Source: Paenibacillus thermotolerans (lineage in GTDB: Bacteria > Bacillota > Bacilli > Paenibacillales > YIM-B00363). From it: a DNA stretch of 64,000 nucleotides. Positions 26,040-35,356 of the stretch are shown piece by piece. Position numbers and translations under genes: made by a program. Below the pieces are notes generated by a model that had not been told where the DNA came from, searched no databases, and worked only from the letters and a program-made list of their open reading frames with translations. The first letter of the stretch is position 1; every line of letters begins with the position of its first letter. The stretch spans positions 1-64,000 of the forward strand of contig NZ_JAQZSG010000027.1 in NCBI RefSeq assembly GCF_028745515.1. Reading direction: 5' to 3'.

Positions 26040-27997
26040 TCGAACAGCCCCTCCCGTTCTTCAATGTCATTAATAATAGCCAGTAAACGCTCCTTCGCCT
26101 GTTCAAGCGTGCCTTCCACCTGAGCGGCCGCATTCGTCATATGGCCTCCGCCCCCGAATTGCTCCATAATGACCTGTACGTTGACATGTCCCATCGAGCG
26201 GGCGCTGATGCCGATCAGCCCGTCGGTGCGCTCGCTGATGACGAAGGAAGCGACGATGCCCTGCATATTCAGCAGCGTGTCGGCAACCTGCGCAATGAGC
26301 AGTTGAGGATATTTTTGCCCCGGCTCCGTGACCGCCACGGCGAAATGCTCGTGCACGATTTGAGCGTGCCTAATAATGCTCGCCTTCATCATATAGCCTT
26401 TCAAATCGTCCTTCATCAGCCGCTGAATCAGTTCCGAATCGGCGCCGCTCCGCCGCAGGAACGAAGCCGCTTCGAACGTTCGGGCTCCGGTGCGGACGGA
26501 GAAGCTCTTCGTATCGGTGACGATGCCGGACAGCAGCGCGGTCGCTTCCAATACGCCGAGCTGCAGATTGTCGTGAATGTACTGCAACAGCTCTGTGACG
26601 AGCTCGCAAGTGGACGACGCGTACGGCTCCATGTAAATCAGCGTCGCGTCGTTAATAAATTCTTCGCCGCGGCGGTGATGGTCGATTACCATCAGGCGAT
26701 TCGTCAAGCCGAGGAGCCTCGGCTCCGCCACCAGCGTCGACCGGTGCGTATCGACCACGACGGCCAGCGTTCTCGGCGTCGTGATTTCCATCGCATCCTC
26801 CGGAGGAATAAATTTTTGCGTCAAATCTTCATCCTCGTAGATGAGCTCCATCAGACGGTGGATCGAAGGATTTACGCCTTCGAGCACGATGTACGCTTCC
26901 TTCCCGAACGTCTCCGCCGCGCGAAGGACGCCGATGGCCGCCCCGATCGCGTCGGTGTCCGGAATTTTATGTCCCATGATAATCAGCTTGTCGCTTTCTT
27001 TTATCAAATCGCGCATCGCGTGCGCAACGACGCGGGCGCGCACTCTGGTGCGTTTCTCCACCGCGTTCGAACGGCCGCCGTAAAAGTTGATCCGTTGGCC
27101 GACCTTCACACCCACTTGGTCGCCGCCGCGTCCGAGCGCAATATCGAGACTCGTTTGGGCAAGGTGACCCAGCTCCACCAAATTGTCGGTGCCCGATGCG
27201 ACCCCGATGCTGACCGTCACCGGCAGCTTTAAATGGCTTGTAGCGTCCCGAACCTCGTCGAGCACGTCGAATTTCGCCTGTTCCAGCTTGTTCAGCGTCC
27301 GTTGATTCATAAGGAGCAAGAATCGGTCCGAAGACGTGCGGCGCAAATAGATTAGATTGCGGGCGCACCAATCGTTGATGACCGTCGTTACTTTGGCCAT
27401 GACCATGCTTCTTGCCTGATCGTCCATTCCTTGCGTCACTTCGTCCACATTATCGAGCGCGAGAATGCCGAGCGACGGCTTTTCTTCTTCATATCGCTTG
27501 GACAAAGAGGTGAATGCGGTAATGTCCGTAAAGAACAGGAGGCGCTCCTCCGGCTTCACGTTCACTCGAAACATCCGCTTTCCAAGTACAATTTCTTGCA
27601 CGCTCTCTTTGTCCTTAATCGTCTTGAGTCCCGGCCACAGGCTGCTTACCGTTTCCCCCACCACCGTATCTCTTTCGAGCATTTTGGCAATAAAAGGGTT
27701 GTGCCACTCGATCCTCTTCTCGTCGTCGTACAGCACCACGCCGATCGGCATGCCGTTCATCAGCTCGTTCGTCGCACGCTTCACCCGATGGGAGATCGTT
27801 GCGATATACGCTTGAAGCTCCTTGCGCCGACGAAGCTCCTGCATCACCGAGAAATAGGCGGTTGCCGAAAATACGAACAATCCGACGGTTCCGGCCGCCC
27901 AATGAAAGGCAAACAAAGCGACGACAGCCGCAGCCAGCGCCGCAAGAGTCCATAACGTCTGCGAACCGGGCCATTTGCCGTTTAACCATTTCGGCAT
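26036..27997 (-). CDS. gdpP: Cyclic-di-AMP phosphodiesterase GdpP (YybT)
   Basis: 653 residues. Two N-terminal TM helices (about 10-55), a PAS domain, a degenerate GGDEF domain (about 170-300) and a DHH/DHHA1 phosphodiesterase module (about 340-650) with [29 protein letters not shown] and C-terminal [10 protein letters not shown]. It hydrolyses c-di-AMP to pApA, affecting potassium balance, cell-wall stress and DNA-damage signalling. Start follows the DUF2232 gene after 21 bases. Confidence 0.96.
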   Translation of the reverse strand: MPKWLNGKWPGSQTLWTLAALAAAVVALFAFHWAAGTVGLFVFSATAYFSVMQELRRRKELQAYIATISHRVKRATNELMNGMPIGVVLYDDEKRIEWHNPFIAKMLERDTVVGETVSSLWPGLKTIKDKESVQEIVLGKRMFRVNVKPEERLLFFTDITAFTSLSKRYEEEKPSLGILALDNVDEVTQGMDDQARSMVMAKVTTVINDWCARNLIYLRRTSSDRFLLLMNQRTLNKLEQAKFDVLDEVRDATSHLKLPVTVSIGVASGTDNLVELGHLAQTSLDIALGRGGDQVGVKVGQRINFYGGRSNAVEKRTRVRARVVAHAMRDLIKESDKLIIMGHKIPDTDAIGAAIGVLRAAETFGKEAYIVLEGVNPSIHRLMELIYEDEDLTQKFIPPEDAMEITTPRTLAVVVDTHRSTLVAEPRLLGLTNRLMVIDHHRRGEEFINDATLIYMEPYASSTCELVTELLQYIHDNLQLGVLEATALLSGIVTDTKSFSVRTGARTFEAASFLRRSGADSELIQRLMKDDLKGYMMKASIIRHAQIVHEHFAVAVTEPGQKYPQLLIAQVADTLLNMQGIVASFVISERTDGLIGISARSMGHVNVQVIMEQFGGGGHMTNAAAQVEGTLEQAKERLLAIINDIEEREGLFE

Positions 27998-28018
27998 GCC
28001 GGAATCTCTCCTTCCTGA

Positions 28019-28954
28019 TTACGGTTTGCGTAACCGTTCGCGAAGCGGAAAGGCAGTGTCAAATACGCCAAGCAAGCTAAAAGCCGAGGACAGCGGCCAA
28101 ACCAGGATAAATAGTGCGATGCCCGCCCACGGAAGCCATCGCCCCCAACGTTTCGCATCCGCGATAAAAAACAAAAACGCAATGCCTTGTACGGCAAAAA
28201 CAAACATTAAGATCGGCACGATATTGACGATAACGGCCGATAGGAACGATTCGGCGTTAAAAGGCAGAAACAAATCGAAAAATAACGCGATTAAGTAATA
28301 CCAAACCAAATATCTCGGCAATCTCCACAGACGCATCGGCTTGAGCCCGGCAAGGGACTCGCCCATCCGGTTGAGCAGCCGGCGGGCGACGGCATGCGTC
28401 ACACCCGCAAGCAGCAAGGACGTGCCGAAAATATATAACGGAACGAGCACTTGCGTCAATTGAACGAGCGTTTCCAGCTCTTGACCCGCAATCAGCCCCG
28501 TCATTTGCTCGGGAAGCAGCGAGACGCTTTCTCGGATCGTCGCGTCGATCGAACGGTCCAATTCGAACCCGAGCATCGTAGCCGCTACAAGCAGCAGCAG
28601 AAACATCGCCACGTACGCGGCCGTTCCTCTTACGATCACGGACCGTGCGGGCCGCAGCTGCCGATAGGAGCTCCCCATGACGATTCCCGGAATGAGAGAG
28701 AATGCGGCTAATAAAATAACTTGCCCGAAAGCGCCTCCGGCGAAAATCGCCCCGATGACACTAGACAATGCAACGGTTGCCCCAAACACGCTGCGTCTGG
28801 TCTTAACATATAATATGGCCGCAGGTATTGAAAGAAACCAAAAAGTGATGAGCATAAAGGGGGTAACTAAAGACATGAGCAATACTGCGTTAACGATCCC
28901 CCAAATCGTCGCGTGACGTTTCTCACGCGGCTGTTCCGACAACAAACGGTTCAC
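28019..28954 (-). CDS. DUF2232 (YybS-like) multi-TM membrane protein
   Basis: 311 residues from a GTG at 28954 whose GTGA overlaps the TGA of the MazG-like gene. A longer frame reaching 29209 would run through that gene and is not credible. Eight or so TM helices (for example IWGIVNAVLLMSLVTPFMLI, VILLAAFSLIPGIVMGS) match YybS-type proteins that precede gdpP in Bacillales. The fold is related to substrate-binding S components; function unknown. Confidence 0.85.
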   Translation of the reverse strand: MNRLLSEQPREKRHATIWGIVNAVLLMSLVTPFMLITFWFLSIPAAILYVKTRRSVFGATVALSSVIGAIFAGGAFGQVILLAAFSLIPGIVMGSSYRQLRPARSVIVRGTAAYVAMFLLLLVAATMLGFELDRSIDATIRESVSLLPEQMTGLIAGQELETLVQLTQVLVPLYIFGTSLLLAGVTHAVARRLLNRMGESLAGLKPMRLWRLPRYLVWYYLIALFFDLFLPFNAESFLSAVIVNIVPILMFVFAVQGIAFLFFIADAKRWGRWLPWAGIALFILVWPLSSAFSLLGVFDTAFPLRERLRKP

Positions 28955-29259
28955 CTTCCATCCATATGACGCTCGAGCGCCGACATATCCCCGTACCACT
29001 TCTCCAGCTGGTGCTCGTCGTTCGCGTGGGATTTCACCTTCTCGGCGATTTTCTCGTCCAACTCCCTGTACGATAAGCCCAGCCTGCGCCCAAGCACATA
29101 GCAAGAGACTACGAGAGAAGCCAAGCTGTCCGTAATTTTTTCTTGTTTGCCTTCCCAAAGTCCCCGAAACAGATGCGCGATCTGATCCGTCATCTCGGTC
29201 TTCAACCAATCGATTACTTTGGCCCGCTTGGCCACATCCACTTCTTTATCGTTCGGCAT
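28951..29259 (-). CDS. MazG-like family protein
   Basis: 102 residues, ATG after GGGAGAAGGACG. An all-alpha small protein (KVIDWLKTEMTDQIAHLFRGL, KITDSLASLVVSCYVLGRRLGL) of the MazG-like group, related in fold to NTP pyrophosphohydrolases but without the full catalytic EExxE set visible. Its activity is therefore uncertain. First gene of a MazG-like/DUF2232/gdpP/rplI/dnaB run. Confidence 0.8.
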   Translation of the reverse strand: MPNDKEVDVAKRAKVIDWLKTEMTDQIAHLFRGLWEGKQEKITDSLASLVVSCYVLGRRLGLSYRELDEKIAEKVKSHANDEHQLEKWYGDMSALERHMDGR

Positions 29260-29367
29260 CGTCCTTCTCCCTATGAACCAGACGTTCGGCTTCGAAGTCT
29301 TTTCTTTTTAGCATTATATCACAAAGAAAGGGAAACCGTTTAGCGGACCTTCCGAGCTTCGCACAGG

Positions 29368-29400
29368 CAAAAAAAAGGAACCCGCCTCCGGGCTCCATAC
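29368..29400 (-). terminator. Terminator of the sugar-utilisation gene run
   Basis: GGAGCCCG / CGGGTTCC stem followed by nine T on the minus strand, directly after the last Gfo/Idh/MocA gene. Confidence 0.85.
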
Positions 29401-29408
29401 CTCTTGCT

Positions 29409-30557
29409 TTATTTTACGGCGATCCATTTATGCTCTTGAGCGGACCGCATGACCGCGTCCATCACGGCTTGTACGCCGCTTCCGTCGGCGAAGGTGGCTA
29501 ATCCCGCTGCTGCGGATAGTGCAGCTGACCCAGTTGACGCACCCGACGCACCGCCGAAAGCTTCCGAACCCGACTTTCGCTCAAGGATCGCGTCGATCCA
29601 CTTCCACACCTCGTTGCGATCGGTCAGCCTCCATGGACGGAACCGCTCCTCCGAAGGATCCGCTTGCTCATCCAACGGAATGGCGCCGGTAACGGCTACT
29701 TCCGACCAAGCCTCTCTGTGAGGAGCATACTGCAGGCTGCAGCCCCTTTCCCCGGCCGCAAACCGAAGCTTGCCTTTCAACCCTGTAAGCTCGAGCCGGA
29801 TCGTCTGGCCGCTGCCGCCTTGGTGCTCAAGCCAGCTTGTATGGAACGTGCCGCGCATGCCGTCGGCAAACCGCGCCAAGAAGCTTACGGAGTCGGCCGC
29901 CGCATCGTCATATCGGTCGGCATGCGCGAATCGTGCCTCGCCGCATACTTCCGTAATTCCGGTCCCGGTCACGAACTGCGCAAGATCGATCAAATGCGAG
30001 CCCAAATCGGCCAGCACCCCTCCGATGCCGCCTTTGGACGCGGCTCCGCGCCAGCCCGGCGGCTGCGTGATCCCGTACTCCCCGGAATATTCGAAGTAAC
30101 CCGAATGGATGTCACCGATCGCTCCTTCCGCAACCATCGCTTTCATTCGCTGAATCCCCGGATGCTCGCGATACGTGAAGTTGACGCTGTGCAGCACTTT
30201 CGACGTTTCCGCCGCGGCCGCCATCCGTGCGGCTTCCTCCGCATTCATGGCAAGGGGCTTTTCGCATATCACGTGAATCCCTTTGCGCATCGCCGCTTCG
30301 GCGACCGGCGCATGAAGCACGTTCGGCGTCACGATGCACACGCCGTCCAAACCCGCTTCCTCCAGCATTCGCTCATAGGAGGTGTAGACATGAGGTATGC
30401 CGTATTTCTCCGACATCCGCTGCGCGCTTTCGCCGCCTTCGCTGCAGATCGCATGAATGTCCGCGTTAGGGTGCAACTGAATGGCGGGCAAATACCATAA
30501 ATCGGAAAACCAGCTGGCCCCGACGAGGCCGATTTTTAACCGCTGCTCTTGAACCAA
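29409..30557 (-). CDS. Gfo/Idh/MocA-family oxidoreductase
   Basis: 382 residues. N-terminal Rossmann fold (LKIGLVGASWFSDLWYLPA), the conserved CEKPLAMNAEEA with the catalytic lysine, and DLGSHLIDLAQF in the C-terminal domain. These NAD(P)-dependent enzymes oxidise or epimerise sugars and inositols; the substrate is not predictable. A Gly/Ala/Ser-rich stretch (GGASGASTGSAALSAAAG) near the C-terminus is unusual. Last gene of the run, 33 bases after a paralogue. Confidence 0.9.
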   Translation of the reverse strand: MVQEQRLKIGLVGASWFSDLWYLPAIQLHPNADIHAICSEGGESAQRMSEKYGIPHVYTSYERMLEEAGLDGVCIVTPNVLHAPVAEAAMRKGIHVICEKPLAMNAEEAARMAAAAETSKVLHSVNFTYREHPGIQRMKAMVAEGAIGDIHSGYFEYSGEYGITQPPGWRGAASKGGIGGVLADLGSHLIDLAQFVTGTGITEVCGEARFAHADRYDDAAADSVSFLARFADGMRGTFHTSWLEHQGGSGQTIRLELTGLKGKLRFAAGERGCSLQYAPHREAWSEVAVTGAIPLDEQADPSEERFRPWRLTDRNEVWKWIDAILERKSGSEAFGGASGASTGSAALSAAAGLATFADGSGVQAVMDAVMRSAQEHKWIAVK

Positions 30558-30590
30558 AGAACGGACCCTCCCCCAAAAGGTACTTCCTTC

Positions 30591-31646
30591 CTACAGATCC
30601 ATTCTAACTCCTTTAGCCGAAGATTGGATAAGCAAATCGATAATTTTTTGATTTTCGTATCCGTCCGTGAAGGTCGGGGTGTCCTTCGTATCCTTCCCGC
30701 GGGCAAAATTCAAGAAGTCTTGCAGCTGATTCAGCTCGAACCGCTCCGGCACATCCGACACGGACACGTTGGAATCGACTTCGCCGTCTCTGCGGGACCA
30801 TCTCTTCACCGTTCGCGGATATTCGCTGTTCACCTGCACGGTGCCCTTCGTTCCGTAGATCGTTACCTCCAGATGGTTGCCGAAGCCGACCGCGTTGCGC
30901 GACGTCGTAAACACGCCCGCGGCACCGTTCTCGAAACCCGCCACGAACGCCGTGAAATCGTCGACGTCCACCTCCGCCGTCTCTCCGGAGCCGCCCGGCA
31001 GCTTCCGCTCCGGCACGAACGTCTTCAGCAAGCCGGCGACATGCGTAAATTGTCCGGCAAAATAACGCGCGGAGTCGATCATATGCGCGCCCAAGTCCCC
31101 CAAAGCGCCGGAGCCCGACATCTCCTTGCTGAATCTCCAGCTGTAAGGGGTGTCAAACAGCTCGGCCCCCCACTGCTGAAGATATTCCACCGCGATATGT
31201 CTGATTTCGCCTAGCTCGCCTTGCTCCAAGAGCTCCTTCGCATAACGGAACGCCGGGACGTACCGGTACGAAAACCCGACCATACACCGAATCGGCGACC
31301 GGTCGTATTTCGTCTTCAGCGCCTTCGCTTCCTCGAACGTAACGGTGAACGGCTTTTCCGTCATCAGGGGCTTTCCGTGCCCGATGCACAAATCGATAAT
31401 TTCGGCATGAAATTTGTTCGGAACGACCGAAATAATACAGTCGACGTTCGGATCCTTCACAATGGAAGCGTAATCCTCATACCGCGCGCTTACGCCGAGA
31501 TTCTCGCCTACATTGCGCAGCGCCTCGGGATTTACGTCGCAAATCGCCGTAATTTCCGCTTCGTCAATCTTCGATAGCAGCCAGATATGATGATTTGCCA
31601 TGCCGCCTAAGCCGATTAAACCGACCCTCATTTTTCCCTCTGCCAT
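30591..31646 (-). CDS. Gfo/Idh/MocA-family oxidoreductase
   Basis: 351 residues, with dinucleotide-binding MRVGLIGLGGMANHH, the TEKPFTVTFEEA motif holding the catalytic lysine and DLGAHMIDSARYF. Related to but clearly distinct from the next gene. Together with the ThuA-like gene 15 bases upstream, it suggests a sugar oxidation or epimerisation step in the cytoplasm. Confidence 0.92.
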   Translation of the reverse strand: MAEGKMRVGLIGLGGMANHHIWLLSKIDEAEITAICDVNPEALRNVGENLGVSARYEDYASIVKDPNVDCIISVVPNKFHAEIIDLCIGHGKPLMTEKPFTVTFEEAKALKTKYDRSPIRCMVGFSYRYVPAFRYAKELLEQGELGEIRHIAVEYLQQWGAELFDTPYSWRFSKEMSGSGALGDLGAHMIDSARYFAGQFTHVAGLLKTFVPERKLPGGSGETAEVDVDDFTAFVAGFENGAAGVFTTSRNAVGFGNHLEVTIYGTKGTVQVNSEYPRTVKRWSRRDGEVDSNVSVSDVPERFELNQLQDFLNFARGKDTKDTPTFTDGYENQKIIDLLIQSSAKGVRMDL

Positions 31647-31661
31647 ATTCGCGTACGCTCC

Positions 31662-32390
31662 TTATTTTTTCGAGATCGGCTCAAGCGGAGTCGCCGCATG
31701 TCCGTATACCGGGACCGGAGTAGCCTTCGGAGCCGCCCATTTGACCGCATTGCCGATCACTTTGAGCACGTCCTTGTGATAATAGGTCGGGTACGTCTCA
31801 TGACCGGGGCGGAAGTAAAATATTTTCCCTTTGCTTCTCGTGAAGGTCATTCCGCTGCGGAACACCTCACCGCCTTCGAACCAGCTCACAAGGACGAGCT
31901 CATCCGGCGCCGGCACATCGAAGTGCTCTCCGTACATCTCTTCCCGCTCCAGCTCGATGTATTCGCCGATGCCTTCCGTAATCGGATGGGCGGGCGCCAC
32001 GACCCACATCCGCTCCTTCTCGTCCGCCTCCCGCCATTTCAGCCGGCCCGTTTCCGTGCCCATCAGCTTTCCGAATATTTTGGAAGCGTGGCCGGAGTGA
32101 AGCACGATCAGTCCCATGCCGTCCAGCACTCTGCGGTACACGCGGTTTACGATTTCGTCCGACACCTCGTGATGCGCGATATGTCCCCACCAGATCAATA
32201 CGTCCGTGCCGTTCAGCACTTCTTCCGTCAGGCCGTGCTCCGGTTCGTCCAAGGTGGCGGTACGAATGACGAAGCCCTCTTGGGCGATTCCCTTCTTGAT
32301 CGCAGTATGCATTCCTTCCGGATACACCGCGGCTACCTCCGGGTTTTTCAATTCGTGGCGGTACTCGTTCCAAATCGTTACATGGATCAT
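31662..32390 (-). CDS. ThuA-like (trehalose utilisation) protein
   Basis: 242 residues from the ATG at 32390 (AGGGAATTCGT upstream). Class I glutamine-amidotransferase-like fold seen in Thu[39 protein letters not shown] and late [14 protein letters not shown]. Family members accompany Gfo/Idh/MocA oxidoreductases in disaccharide oxidation (3-keto-sugar) pathways such as trehalose utilisation. It precedes two such oxidoreductases here. Confidence 0.92.
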   Translation of the reverse strand: MIHVTIWNEYRHELKNPEVAAVYPEGMHTAIKKGIAQEGFVIRTATLDEPEHGLTEEVLNGTDVLIWWGHIAHHEVSDEIVNRVYRRVLDGMGLIVLHSGHASKIFGKLMGTETGRLKWREADEKERMWVVAPAHPITEGIGEYIELEREEMYGEHFDVPAPDELVLVSWFEGGEVFRSGMTFTRSKGKIFYFRPGHETYPTYYHKDVLKVIGNAVKWAAPKATPVPVYGHAATPLEPISKK

Positions 32391-32493
32391 ACGAATTCCC
32401 TGCTTCCTTTTTATAAAATGATATGCTAACCCCATTCTAAACAAGCTTCCTTCGGATTCGGGTTAACAAAATACATGAAATGGTGTATATAAT

Positions 32494-33786
32494 TCACTTT
32501 TCGGCGAGCGCCCGGTCCATCTTCGCCGCGGCCTCATCGAGAGCTTCCTTCGCGGGCCGGCCTTTGATGAAAATATCCTCCATCGCATCGTTATAGATTT
32601 GCTCGATCCGGCTCCACTGCGGAATCGCCGGGCGATAGAACGCTTCCTCGATCCCCTTCATATAAGCGTCGATATACGGGTTTTTCTCCCTTACCGCTGC
32701 GGAATCCCGGAAAGCTTCCATATTTGTCGGAATCAAACCCGTATGAAACAGCATCTGCTGCGTATCCTTGCGCATCATCCATTTCATGAACGTCCAGGCC
32801 TCGTCCTTCACCCGGCTGCCCTTCGTCAGTACAAGGTTTTCGCCCCCGATGACCGAGCCGAACCGGCTCTCTCCCCTCGGAAACGGTTCCGGGTCGGTAG
32901 CCGTAAGCAAATCGGTCTTTAAGTTCTTGGAATTCAGCAAAATGCTGTAATACCACGGCCCTTCGTCGATCATGAGCAAGCTTTTGTTTTCGGATTGAAT
33001 ATCGTTCCATAAATCGGCGCTTCCGGTAAACATAGCGGGGTTGATAACCTTTTCTTTATACAGCCTCAACAGCGTTTCCGCTGCGAGGACACTTTCCTCG
33101 CTGTTGAAATATCCGGCCGTCTGCGTAAAATGCTCATCGGCGAGCTTGCCGCCGAGCCCGAAAAAATAAGGCAGGCTCGCCCACAGCTCGATCCCCGACA
33201 TGCCGAGCACGAGACGGTGTTTCTTAGCCGCTTCCACAACTTCCGTCAGCGAAGCGCTTTCCGCATTCAGTCCGAGCTTATCAAGGAGCGCGCGGTTGTA
33301 AATCGCCGCTTTCGTATTGATGTTAAGAGGCAAGCCGTACACATCTTCTTCGTACTGGCTCGCACTCAGCGTGTCTCCGCGAAGCTGCGCCGCCGTCTCG
33401 CGAAAGTCGGAAAACCGGCTGATCGGGTAAAGCAGACCGCGTTCGGCGAAGCTCGGCACCCACGAAATATCCATGCGTACGACATCCGGCGGCTTATCCG
33501 CCGACGCCCTCGCCACCAGCGCCGCCTGATATTCCTGATTGTATTCCTGCCGGACGGATTCAATATGAATGTGCGGATGCTCCTTCTCGAAGGCGGGGAC
33601 GACAAGCTGCTCGAACACTCTTGTTTCTTCGTCGCTGTACGTATGCCATACAACAACGGTTTTGTCCGGATTGTCGCCTAGCCGGCCGACATTGCCCTGA
33701 TTATCAATGATGCCGTCATTGCCGCATCCCGTCGTCATTGAAACGATCGACAACATGACCGCCATCAAAACCGATAGTCTCCGCAC
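32494..33786 (-). CDS. Lipoprotein extracellular solute-binding protein (ABC type 1), associated with the two-component system
   Basis: 430 residues with signal peptide and lipobox (SMTTGC, Cys at about 21). The mature part is a family 1 sugar-binding protein: VVVWHTYSDEETRVFEQ, VVRMDISWVPSFAERGLLYP, VIGGENLVLTKGS. It is paralogous to the protein at 41086-42408. It lies 25 bases after the response regulator, away from the permeases, so it may serve the sensor kinase or be an alternative receptor for the same importer. Confidence 0.9.
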   Translation of the reverse strand: MRRLSVLMAVMLSIVSMTTGCGNDGIIDNQGNVGRLGDNPDKTVVVWHTYSDEETRVFEQLVVPAFEKEHPHIHIESVRQEYNQEYQAALVARASADKPPDVVRMDISWVPSFAERGLLYPISRFSDFRETAAQLRGDTLSASQYEEDVYGLPLNINTKAAIYNRALLDKLGLNAESASLTEVVEAAKKHRLVLGMSGIELWASLPYFFGLGGKLADEHFTQTAGYFNSEESVLAAETLLRLYKEKVINPAMFTGSADLWNDIQSENKSLLMIDEGPWYYSILLNSKNLKTDLLTATDPEPFPRGESRFGSVIGGENLVLTKGSRVKDEAWTFMKWMMRKDTQQMLFHTGLIPTNMEAFRDSAAVREKNPYIDAYMKGIEEAFYRPAIPQWSRIEQIYNDAMEDIFIKGRPAKEALDEAAAKMDRALAEK

Positions 33787-33811
33787 GGCTTTTTTTCCCC
33801 CTCCCTGTCGT

Positions 33812-35356
33812 TTATAAATGCTGCAGCTCCCTGTAATCCATCGGAGAATATCCGGTAATCTTTTTAAACAGCTTGCTGAAATACTTCACATCGTTGAAGC
33901 CGGACTGCTCGGCTACTTCGTAAATTTTCAAGTCCGTTCCGGAAAGCAGCTCTTTCGCTTTCTGGATGCGCAGCTCGATCACGTAGTCGATGAAATTGTG
34001 GCCCGTCGTCTTTTTGAACAATATCGAAAAGTAGTTTTTGCTGACATGGACGACGTCCGCCACCTGCTGCAGCGTAATCGATTCAAGATAATGCCGCCGG
34101 ATGTATTCCAGCGCCTTCGCTGCCGGATTGTGAGCGTGGATGCTGTCCGTCCGCTCGAGACTCTGCCTGCGAAGCTCCGCGATCTGCTCCATAAGCAATG
34201 CGCATAGCTCCTCCAGCGTCTCCGCTTTGTACAGCCGATCGAAGCCTTCGACCAACGCGTAAGGATCGGCCGATTGTTTGAACAGGAGGGACAGCACTCT
34301 GCACGCTTGCTCCTTTAATTCGGCCGGCCGTTTGCCGCCTGCGGACCAGCACGATTTCCATGTCTCCACGATATGATTCAGCCGCTCGTCGGTCCGATCG
34401 GGGGACTCCAGCAGCATGCCTGGCAAATTGCACTCCGCTTTCCCCGCCGCACTTCGGTCGGAAGGCTCCCGGTAGCGGTAAATGCCCTCGTGCTCGAAGA
34501 AATACCTTCGACATGCCTCTTGGCTTTGTTGAAAGCGCTCCTTTACAGTACCGCTCCCCGCCCCGATTGCAAGACCGAAGGTGATGCCGGTGCCCGCCTC
34601 CTTCGCCATCAGCTGCTGCAAAGCTTGCATCTCCCGCTCCAGCTCCCCGCCGCTGAGCTTGGGAATCAGAAAGAACAGCTCAACCTCCGCGGTTTGGAAA
34701 GCGATCCCTTGCGGAAACCGGCGATAAAACACATCGACAAGCGATTCGAGCACGATCGATTTATGCAAAAAACCGTACGCTTCTTCCAGCGCCCGCACAC
34801 GGTTCAAAGCGGCATATACCGCCGCATAATCCGATTCCAGCCATGCCGGAATGCCGTGTTCGGGAAGCTCCTCCGACCGGTCCACCAGAAACCGCTTCAG
34901 ATTGTTCTCATACGCCCGTCTTTCCCGCTCCATGCCTCCTGCAAGCACGCCTAGAAGCCGGGTTTCCAGCCGCTCGTTCTCGTGCAGCATTTCCGCGCAT
35001 TTGCGCACAAGCTGAACCAAATCCTCAGGCTCTAATGTGGGCTTCAATATATAATCGACAACCCCGAGCTTCAGCCCTTCGCGAACGTATTCGAAATCGT
35101 TGTAGCTGCTAACCAGAATGACTTTGATCCGGGGGTTCAATTTCAACGCGGCCCGCGTCAGCGCAAGACCGTCCATCACGGGCATCTTGATATCCGTAAT
35201 CAGAATATCTGCGGGCTCGGCCTTCATTGCCTCCAATGCCTCGGCGCCGTTGGCGAAATCGCCGGTCACCCGGCACCCTTCCTTCTCCCAGTCGACCGAC
35301 GCTTTGATGCCGAACCGAATGACCGGCTCGTCATCTACGATCATGACCCGAAGCAT
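33812..35356 (-). CDS. YesN-type response regulator with AraC HTH
   Basis: 514 residues from the ATG at 35356 (AGGAGGGGGATGCGG upstream). Receiver domain with VDDEPVIR and phospho-acceptor in ILITDIKMPVMDGL, and Lys in ILKPT. A long helical middle region follows, then a C-terminal AraC pair of helix-turn-helices (LQQVADVVHVSKNYFSILFKK, IYEVAEQSGFNDVKYFSKLF). Expected to activate the neighbouring sugar genes. Its start overlaps the kinase gene end by 26 bases. Confidence 0.94.
   Translation of the reverse strand: MLRVMIVDDEPVIRFGIKASVDWEKEGCRVTGDFANGAEALEAMKAEPADILITDIKMPVMDGLALTRAALKLNPRIKVILVSSYNDFEYVREGLKLGVVDYILKPTLEPEDLVQLVRKCAEMLHENERLETRLLGVLAGGMERERRAYENNLKRFLVDRSEELPEHGIPAWLESDYAAVYAALNRVRALEEAYGFLHKSIVLESLVDVFYRRFPQGIAFQTAEVELFFLIPKLSGGELEREMQALQQLMAKEAGTGITFGLAIGAGSGTVKERFQQSQEACRRYFFEHEGIYRYREPSDRSAAGKAECNLPGMLLESPDRTDERLNHIVETWKSCWSAGGKRPAELKEQACRVLSLLFKQSADPYALVEGFDRLYKAETLEELCALLMEQIAELRRQSLERTDSIHAHNPAAKALEYIRRHYLESITLQQVADVVHVSKNYFSILFKKTTGHNFIDYVIELRIQKAKELLSGTDLKIYEVAEQSGFNDVKYFSKLFKKITGYSPMDYRELQHL

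Noticed and set aside
30262-30280. TATCACGTGAATC, a possible parS
   Set aside because: Too many mismatches to TGTTnCACGTGAAACA outside the CACGTG core, and inside an oxidoreductase gene.
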